DNA from: Bacillota bacterium
GTDB taxonomy: Bacteria; Bacillota; Clostridia; Peptostreptococcales; Anaerovoracaceae
Reading direction: 5' to 3'
Length of the DNA: 5,253 bases
Assembly: GCA_017515765.1 (NCBI GenBank)
Contig: JAFWFF010000273.1
Location: 1 to 5,253 of the forward strand
Shown here piece by piece: positions 1 to 4,207 of this stretch. The translations under genes and the position numbers were made by a program. The notes under the pieces are model-generated. The model saw nothing but the letters and a program-made list of their open reading frames with translations, did not search any database and was not told the DNA's origin. Position 1 is the first letter of the stretch. Every line of letters begins with the position of its first letter.

Positions 1-583
1 CCGTGTAGAACGCTCCGTCATCGCCAGAGTAATAGGTGTTCCCGTTCAGATTGAACCATCCGCCGGTCCTTCTCACCTCACCCGCCTCATCGGCGTAGTA
101 GAGCTTCCCGTCCTCGAAGAAGAAGCCTTCGTCAAGCTCAGGATCCGCCTGCTCCGCGGCTTCGGGCTCCGCGGCCGCGGGTTCGGTCGGTTCCACGACC
201 ATGTCGTCCGCCTCCTGGTCATCCGTTTCGCCATCAAAGGAGGCTTCTCCGTCCGGTTCGGCAAAATAAGCAGGATCTTCAGGTGTAGGAAGGTCTTCGT
301 ATCCTTCCGCTCCCGCCTCATGTCCCGCGAAGGTCTCCCTTTCACCGGGAGCGGCGTTTTCAGTTCCTGCATCGCCGGGCCCGGCTGCGGGCTCTTCTTC
401 CGCGGTGCACGCGGCGCCGGGGGCCTTGCCCGCCTTCGCCTGCGCGTCACCCGAGAAAAGCTGCCCGGGGGCGCATCCGGAGATCAAAGAGACCGCTAGC
501 AGCACAGCCAAAGACAGCGCCGCCGCCCGTCCGGCGCGGCAGGCTGTTTTGATCGTCGATCTTCCGGCCTTTCCTGCTCTCAT
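1..583 (-). CDS. Lipoprotein with acidic linker and cell-wall-binding repeats (3' end off window)
   Basis: This is a secreted, lipid-anchored surface protein of unknown function. It reads from ATG at 583 leftwards without a stop to the window edge, giving 194 visible residues. Residues 1-19 are a long basic n-region (six Arg/Lys), 20-34 are hydrophobic, and I34-S35-G36-C37 forms a lipobox, so Cys37 should be the lipidated first residue of the mature protein. Residues about 40-150 are a low-complexity linker rich in Glu, Asp, Ala, Pro and Gly, probably a spacer through the wall. From about 153 there are aromatic/Gly repeats (GFFFEDGKLYYADEAGE, then GGWFNLNGNTYYSGDDGAFYT) that resemble choline/glucan-binding cell-wall repeats; the array continues off the window. 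A GGGGAG ribosome site 6 nt upstream and an extended -10 promoter support the start. The catalytic or effector part, if any, is not visible. The lipoprotein call is strong; the repeat family is a motif-level call. Confidence 0.85.
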   Translation of the reverse strand, partial: MRAGKAGRSTIKTACRAGRAAALSLAVLLAVSLISGCAPGQLFSGDAQAKAGKAPGAACTAEEEPAAGPGDAGTENAAPGERETFAGHEAGAEGYEDLPTPEDPAYFAEPDGEASFDGETDDQEADDMVVEPTEPAAAEPEAAEQADPELDEGFFFEDGKLYYADEAGEVRRTGGWFNLNGNTYYSGDDGAFYT

Positions 584-589
584 TCCCTG

Positions 590-595
590 CTCCCC
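590..595 (-). promoter_or_regulatory. Ribosome binding site of the lipoprotein gene
   Basis: GGGGAG on the minus strand, 6 nt before the ATG at 583. It is a reasonable but non-ideal Shine-Dalgarno. It helps fix the start, because the lipoprotein signal peptide begins exactly at this ATG. Confidence 0.6.
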
Positions 596-630
596 GCTTT
601 CCGCGATGACCTCACGGGCGTGATCATTGC

Positions 631-656
631 ATGCCTAAAACAGGCGCTTATGCCTA
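631..656. repeat. Direct repeat ATGCCTA x2 and possible leader hairpin
   Basis: ATGCCTA occurs at 631-637 and again at 650-656, with a 19-bp period, just downstream of the predicted lipoprotein transcription start. On the transcript strand the same stretch can fold: GCCT pairs with AGGC around a 5-nt loop (633-645), and GCAT/ATGC outside it (629-632 with 650-653) could extend the stem across a 4-nt bulge. It could be a repressor site or a leader structure. The repeats are short enough to be chance, so the functional reading is only a possibility. Confidence 0.3.
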
Positions 657-665
657 TCCACGTTA

Positions 666-694
666 ATTATAGCACACAAAACGTCCAGAAGCAC
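666..694 (-). promoter_or_regulatory. Extended -10 promoter for the lipoprotein gene
   Basis: On the minus strand a perfect TATAAT lies at 671-666, preceded by TGC at 674-672, which is the TGn extended -10 element. The -35 region expected at about 694-689 reads GTGCTT, a poor match, as is common for extended -10 promoters. The predicted start is near 659, giving a leader of about 75 nt before the ATG at 583. Confidence 0.65.
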
Positions 695-703
695 TATATT
701 TTG

Positions 704-732
704 TTGATTTCACGGTTTTTCAGCGATATAAT
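704..732 (+). promoter_or_regulatory. Sigma-70-type promoter for the first glycosyltransferase
   Basis: TTGATT at 704-709 and a perfect TATAAT at 727-732 are separated by 17 bp, the optimal spacing for a housekeeping (SigA/sigma-70) promoter. Transcription should begin near 739-740, leaving a leader of about 24 nt that holds the Shine-Dalgarno. It is back to back with the lipoprotein promoter, so the two could share regulation. Confidence 0.75.
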
Positions 733-749
733 TACAATATATGCCGCCC

Positions 750-756
750 AGGAGAG
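750..756 (+). promoter_or_regulatory. Ribosome binding site that sets the start at 764
   Basis: AGGAGAG at 750-756 lies 7 nt before the ATG at 764. This decides between the ATG at 764 and an upstream in-frame GTG at 620. The upstream start would lie before the promoter and would add 48 residues that do not belong to the glycosyltransferase fold. Confidence 0.8.
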
Positions 757-763
757 ATGTAAT

Positions 764-1933
764 ATGAAACAGATAGTACACGTCGGATACGCGCACTCCC
801 CGAAGGACATGAGGATCTTCGAGAAGGAATGCACTTCTCTTGCAAAAAAACCGAACTACAGCGTCACCTACGTCACCTCGACCAAGTCCGGAGTGCCCGT
901 GGGCGAATATACCGACCACGGCGTCAGGATCAGGATCCTTCCCCTGGTCGACAAGCGCTATGTGAGGCTCATCCACTATCTCTTCGATCTGAAGAAGGAA
1001 CTGATCTCGCTCGACGCAGACCTGTATCACTTCCACGAGCCCTGGCTCCTCCCTGTAGTCGCAGGCGCGCTTAAACGCCGCGGCAAGCCGGTGATCTTCG
1101 ACATGCACGAGCTCTACAGGGAGCAGTTCATGCAGCGGAAGGGCTTCATCGCAAAGATGATCGGGCGGTTCTACCGGAGATACGAGAGGCACGTCCTCCC
1201 GAAGCTCGACGCGGTCATCTTCCCCTGCAAGGTGCTTGGCCTAGACCCGCTCGAGGGCATCCCGCTCAGGCGGCCGACCGTCTACATAGACAACACCGCC
1301 ATCACCGAGGATCCGGATCCCGAGGTCCGCAGAAAGGCCCTGGAGACCGTAGCGGAGAGGCTTTCCGGCTTTGATCCCGAAGGCTGCCCGGTCACGGTCT
1401 ACGCAGGCTCGCTATCCGAGACCCGCGGCATAACCCCGGACGTAGTGGGCACCGCAAGGGCCGGAGCAAAGATCCTCCTCGCGGGCTGGTTCGACTCGCC
1501 CGAGTATAAGGAGAGGCTCATGTCGATGCCGGAGTGGGAATGCGCGACCTTCGTGGGGAAGCTCACCAGGCCCGAGGTCTACGCCCTGAACGAGCGCTGC
1601 GACATCGGCCTCGCCACGCTCCTCAACGTCGGCCAGTACTACCGCATCGACAATCTGCCGACCAAAGTCCACGAATACATGCAGCTCGGCATGCCCGTCA
1701 TCGTCTCCGACACGGATTTCAACAAGAGACTCCTTAAGGAATACGAGTTCGGCATAGCCGTGGATCCCTCCGACCCCGACGCGATCGCCGAGGCGATCCG
1801 CAGGATCAGTTCCGACCCCGAACTGGCTGCGAAGATGAGCGCCGAAGGCAAAAGGGCCGTCAGGGAGCGCTTCAGCTGGAGCAATGAAGAAAAGAAGCTC
1901 TTCGAACTCTACGAAGAACTTCTCGGCGAATAG
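764..1933 (+). CDS. GT4-type glycosyltransferase (GT-B fold), 389 aa
   Basis: A cytoplasmic or membrane-associated retaining glycosyltransferase, likely moving a sugar from a nucleotide-sugar donor to a glycan or lipid-linked acceptor; donor and acceptor are unknown. Residues 1-30 match the N-terminal strand and helix of polysaccharide GT4 enzymes (HSPKDMRIFEKECTSLA, the D-x-RIF-x-KE signature). HFHEPWLLP at 89-97 and IFDMHELY at 111-118 are the usual H-x-H-D/E-P and D-x-H-E motifs of this subgroup. The C-terminal Rossmann domain starts near 208 (VTVYAGSL) and holds the donor-site motif LPTKVHEYMQLGMPVIVSD at 298-316. In the E-x7-E pair the second acid is E304 and the first is replaced by D296. 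No signal peptide or membrane helix is visible; basic helices at 124-145 could touch the membrane. The length is normal for the family. It has its own promoter and terminator, so it is probably monocistronic. Confidence 0.88.
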   Translation: MKQIVHVGYAHSPKDMRIFEKECTSLAKKPNYSVTYVTSTKSGVPVGEYTDHGVRIRILPLVDKRYVRLIHYLFDLKKELISLDADLYHFHEPWLLPVVAGALKRRGKPVIFDMHELYREQFMQRKGFIAKMIGRFYRRYERHVLPKLDAVIFPCKVLGLDPLEGIPLRRPTVYIDNTAITEDPDPEVRRKALETVAERLSGFDPEGCPVTVYAGSLSETRGITPDVVGTARAGAKILLAGWFDSPEYKERLMSMPEWECATFVGKLTRPEVYALNERCDIGLATLLNVGQYYRIDNLPTKVHEYMQLGMPVIVSDTDFNKRLLKEYEFGIAVDPSDPDAIAEAIRRISSDPELAAKMSAEGKRAVRERFSWSNEEKKLFELYEELLGE

Positions 1934-1951
1934 ATATTATCTCATGATCAA

Positions 1952-1990
1952 AGCCGCCCGCCGGCGTCACCGGCCCGCGGCTATTTTTTT
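1952..1990 (+). terminator. Intrinsic terminator of the first glycosyltransferase, extending into the convergent gene
   Basis: The stem pairs 1952-1957 (AGCCGC) with 1977-1982 (GCGGCT). After a 2x2 C/C internal mismatch it continues as 1960-1964 with 1970-1974. The loop is CGTCA at 1965-1969, followed by a T7 run at 1984-1990. The loop includes the reverse complement of the stop codon of the minus-strand gene (1967-1969), so the 3' arm and T-run are also coding sequence for that gene. Read on the minus strand the hairpin lacks a good T-run, so it is probably one-directional. Confidence 0.85.
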
Positions 1991-3094
1991 GTAGAGTTCC
2001 GCGTAGGCGCCGCAGATCCGGCTCCAGCGGAATTTCTCGACCAGGGAGGATGCGTTAAGCGACAGGGCGGTATAGTTCTCCGCGGTCTTTTTGATCTTCT
2101 CCGCGAGATCCTCCGCGCTCCTGTCGTCCACGGAATAACCGGCCGCGCCTTCTTCGAACTGGCCGTCGAAGCCCTGACCCTTCGTATAGATCACTGGCAG
2201 TCCCTGGCTCATCGCTTCTGCGTATACCAACCCGAAAGTCTCGGTGTGGGACGGCATGACAAAGATGTCGTGATCCCTTATAACGTTTATCAGCTCCTCC
2301 TTCGGCATGGCGTCCAGATGCCTGTAGGAAGGGTATTTTTCAAGCTTCGCGGCGATCGCTCCGTCTTTTATCTTACCGACCGTTGTGAACGTCGCGTTCC
2401 AGCCTTCCGCCGCCAGCAGTTCCACCGCTTCCGCCGTGAGCTCCGGGTTCTTGTTGCGGTTCACCGCGCCAGCGTAGAGCAGCCTCGGCGACTTTGCAGC
2501 AGCCCTCGCTGCTTTCTCCGGGTCCGCTTCGCGCACGATGTTGTCGAACCAGAAATCGTCTATTCCGTTGGGTATGACGCATGATTTCGCGTCAATGTCC
2601 GCCCTGTACTCTTCCGGGACGTAGAGCTCCAGCACCTGCTTCCTGTACACGTCGGAGAGGAAGAGGACCGCGGACGCGTTCTTTAGGATCTCGACTCCCC
2701 TCTTCCTGAGCAGGAGCCTGAATTTAAAGAACTCGTTGACGTCCGTGTTGCGCACCGCGACGATATAGGGGATCCCGAACTCCCGGGAGATCTCCATGGC
2801 GCTGTTCCCGTCGGTGAAGACTGTGTAGGCGTGGATGCAGTCAAAGTCCCCGATCCCGGGGATCCTGCGCATCTCGTCGACGATCTTGCCCTGTTTGCGG
2901 TAGAAGAAGAACCGGTCATTTTTGTTGAAGCATCTGACTGCGTGGACGTTCGGCGCAGGTTCTATCACCGGGACAGCCTTCTCATGCTTCGGGACGAAGA
3001 CATAGCTCTCCACTCCTGTCCTGTCGAGCGCGAGCAGCATGTTCTGATGCAGGGCGCTGTATATGTAGTTTCCGTTGATGTGAAGTACTCGCAT
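1967..3094 (-). CDS. GT4 family glycosyltransferase with canonical E-x7-E motif, 375 aa
   Basis: A retaining GT-B glycosyltransferase of the glycogen synthase/PimA-like GT4 group, presumably using a nucleotide-sugar donor at the cytoplasmic face. The N-terminal domain opens with RVLHINGNYIYSALHQ (2-17). VAVRNTDVNEFF (112-123) and VIPNGIDDFW (173-182) are typical of bacterial GT4 enzymes. The donor domain begins at LLYAGAVNRNKNPEL (205-219), a common K/R-N-P-E motif. The catalytic-site signature HTETFGLVYAEAMSQGLPVI has E285 and E293 in the expected E-x7-E spacing. There is no signal peptide or membrane helix. The start is fixed by AGGAG 7 nt upstream and by the first beta strand starting at residue 2. 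It is convergent with the gene at 764-1933 (33 nt between stops) and divergent from the GT2 gene. Acceptor and sugar cannot be told from sequence. Confidence 0.9.
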   Translation of the reverse strand: MRVLHINGNYIYSALHQNMLLALDRTGVESYVFVPKHEKAVPVIEPAPNVHAVRCFNKNDRFFFYRKQGKIVDEMRRIPGIGDFDCIHAYTVFTDGNSAMEISREFGIPYIVAVRNTDVNEFFKFRLLLRKRGVEILKNASAVLFLSDVYRKQVLELYVPEEYRADIDAKSCVIPNGIDDFWFDNIVREADPEKAARAAAKSPRLLYAGAVNRNKNPELTAEAVELLAAEGWNATFTTVGKIKDGAIAAKLEKYPSYRHLDAMPKEELINVIRDHDIFVMPSHTETFGLVYAEAMSQGLPVIYTKGQGFDGQFEEGAAGYSVDDRSAEDLAEKIKKTAENYTALSLNASSLVEKFRWSRICGAYAELYKKIAAGR

Positions 3095-3101
3095 GGTCTC
3101 G

Positions 3102-3106
3102 CTCCT
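3102..3106 (-). promoter_or_regulatory. Ribosome binding site of the second GT4 gene
   Basis: AGGAG on the minus strand at 3106-3102, 7 nt before the ATG at 3094. It confirms the start and contrasts with the divergent GT2 gene, which has none. Confidence 0.8.
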
Positions 3107-3116
3107 CTTGTCTTTG

Positions 3117-3144
3117 ATTATATCACCGGATCGCGGTTTTTCAA
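3117..3144 (-). promoter_or_regulatory. Strong promoter of the second GT4 gene
   Basis: On the minus strand TTGAAA (3144-3139, five of six consensus bases) is followed after 16 bp by a perfect TATAAT (3122-3117), with TG one base upstream of the -10 (3125-3124). The predicted start is near 3110, leaving a leader of about 16 nt that still includes the AGGAG site. Confidence 0.8.
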
Positions 3145-3160
3145 ATGACTGCTTAACCTA

Positions 3161-3189
3161 TGGATTATTCCGCGTTTTTATGTTAGACT
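3161..3189 (+). promoter_or_regulatory. Possible leaderless-type promoter of the GT2 gene
   Basis: TAGACT at 3184-3189 matches TATAAT at four of six positions and is preceded by TGT (3181-3183), an extended -10 arrangement. A weak -35, TGGATT, lies at 3161-3166 with a 17-bp spacer. With normal spacing, transcription would begin at about 3196, the A of the start codon. No better -10 that would leave room for a leader was seen. This is an inference from position and should be regarded as tentative. Confidence 0.4.
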
Positions 3190-3195
3190 CTAGCC

Positions 3196-4128
3196 ATGGA
3201 AAAGATCACGCTGATAATACCCGCCTTCAATGAGAAGGAGAACGTCTTCCCCTTCTTTGAAAGGTGTGAGGAAGTCGAAAAAGAGAACAGCGCGGAGTTC
3301 CGCTACGTCTTCATCGATGACGGCTCCCGGGACGGCACCTTTGCCGAGATCCAGAGGCTTAAGGCCGCCCATCCCTCCAGGAGCATAACGGGGCTCAGTT
3401 TTTCGCGCAACTTCGGCAAGGAAGCAGCCATGTTCGCGGGCCTGAAAGAGGTCTCCACGGACTACGCGGTCATCATAGACGCGGATCTCCAGCAGGATCC
3501 GTCCCATGTGATCGAGATGTACCGGATACTCGAGGAGAGCCCGGAATACGACAGCGTCTGCTGCTACCAGTCCAAGCGCCACGAAAGCTTCACCAGCATC
3601 GTCTTCAAGAAGCTCTTCTACGGCTCCATCAACAGGATGAGCGATACCCGCTTCGTCGAGAACGCGTCCGACTTCCGCATGCTCAGGAAGGGAGTGGTCG
3701 ACGCCATCCTTTCGCTCGGCGAGTACTACCGCTTCTCCAAGGGCATATTCTCATGGGTCGGGTTCAACACCTGCTATATCCCCTACGAGGTGAACGACAG
3801 GCTGCACGGCAAGACCACCTGGACATTCAGGAAGCTCACCCGCTACGCCATCGACGGGTTCATCGGCTTCAGCACATCGCCCCTCCACCTGGCGACGGTG
3901 TTCGGCCTGATCACAAGCGTGGCCGCCCTGATCTATCTGATCATCACAGTGATCCAGAAGCTCACCGTGGGCATCGACGCGCCGGGATACGCCACCATAG
4001 TCTGCCTCATCCTGCTGATCGGCGGCATCCAGATGCTCCTCCTCGGCATAATCGGGGAATACATCGCCAGGACATACATAGAAGTAAAACACAGACCGAT
4101 CTACATAATCAAAGAGCGCACCGAATAG
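3196..4128 (+). CDS. GT2 polyprenyl-phosphate glycosyltransferase (DPM1/GtrB-like), 310 aa
   Basis: A membrane enzyme of the GtrB/CsbB/dolichol-phosphate-mannose-synthase type. By family it transfers a sugar from a nucleotide donor to undecaprenyl phosphate, making a lipid-linked sugar for use outside the membrane. The GT-A catalytic domain shows IIPAFNEKENV (7-17), the donor motif DDGSRDGT (41-48), SFSRNFGKEAAMFAGL (68-83), and the metal-binding D95-A-D97 in DADLQQDP (95-102). NASDFRML (156-163) and RLHGKTTW (202-209) are conserved family motifs. Two C-terminal membrane helices lie at about 232-256 and 265-287, followed by a basic cytoplasmic tail. The length of 310 aa is normal. An in-frame TAG at 3184-3186 means ATG 3196 is the only start that keeps the first motif. 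No Shine-Dalgarno precedes it. There is no flippase-like (GtrA) or GtrC-like partner beside it. The sugar is unknown. Confidence 0.93.
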   Translation: MEKITLIIPAFNEKENVFPFFERCEEVEKENSAEFRYVFIDDGSRDGTFAEIQRLKAAHPSRSITGLSFSRNFGKEAAMFAGLKEVSTDYAVIIDADLQQDPSHVIEMYRILEESPEYDSVCCYQSKRHESFTSIVFKKLFYGSINRMSDTRFVENASDFRMLRKGVVDAILSLGEYYRFSKGIFSWVGFNTCYIPYEVNDRLHGKTTWTFRKLTRYAIDGFIGFSTSPLHLATVFGLITSVAALIYLIITVIQKLTVGIDAPGYATIVCLILLIGGIQMLLLGIIGEYIARTYIEVKHRPIYIIKERTE

Positions 4129-4143
4129 TCGGTGCGCTTTTTT
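4115..4143 (+). terminator. Intrinsic terminator containing the GT2 stop codon
   Basis: A perfect 10-bp stem, AGCGCACCGA (4115-4124) with TCGGTGCGCT (4129-4138), has the loop ATAG and is followed by a run of T to 4143. The loop contains the TAG stop (4126-4128), and the 5' arm encodes the last residues of the enzyme. On the minus strand the tail is only CTTTG, so termination of the convergent gene here would be weak. Confidence 0.93.
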
Positions 4144-4180
4144 CTTCTGTCATTTACTCACTTCGCGGCTCATTCGCAGC

Positions 4181-4197
4181 GCCGGGCACCGCCCGGC
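4181..4197. repeat. GC-rich inverted repeat in the convergent intergenic region
   Basis: GCCGGGC (4181-4187) and GCCCGGC (4191-4197) form a perfect 7-bp stem with a 3-nt ACC loop, 11 nt past the stop of the wall-binding protein gene on the minus strand. No T-run follows on either strand, so it is not a standard intrinsic terminator. It could protect the 3' end of the mRNA or help the weak reverse terminator at 4115-4138. Confidence 0.5.
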
Positions 4198-4207
4198 ACC
4201 GATCCTC

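Noticed and set aside
73..450. 125-codon minus-strand frame rich in Arg, Pro and Ser
   Set aside because: It is another frame of the lipoprotein gene, which has a start at 583, a signal peptide with lipobox and recognisable repeats. The Arg/Pro richness is a by-product of GC-rich Glu/Ala codons.
620..763. In-frame GTG at 620 that would add 48 residues to the first glycosyltransferase
   Set aside because: The stretch contains the promoter of the gene itself, lacks a ribosome site before 620, and encodes no part of the GT4 fold. The ATG at 764 has AGGAGAG 7 nt upstream.
710..1192. 160-codon minus-strand frame opposite the first GT4 gene
   Set aside because: It has no recognisable domain and lies antisense to a clear glycosyltransferase. 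Long antisense frames are expected in GC-rich coding DNA.
1932..1942. Palindrome AGATATTATCT overlapping the stop of the first glycosyltransferase
   Set aside because: It is an AT-only-core 5-bp arm palindrome, likely chance, too weak for a terminator and without partner sites elsewhere in the window.
3190..3582. 130-codon minus-strand frame opposite the 5' half of the GT2 gene
   Set aside because: It is antisense to conserved GT2 motifs, has no domain of its own, and would start inside the coding region without promoter support.
4181..4197. GC-rich hairpin as an intrinsic terminator of the CWB2 gene
   Set aside because: No T-run follows on the minus strand (the next bases are GCTGCGAATG), so it is listed only as an inverted repeat.
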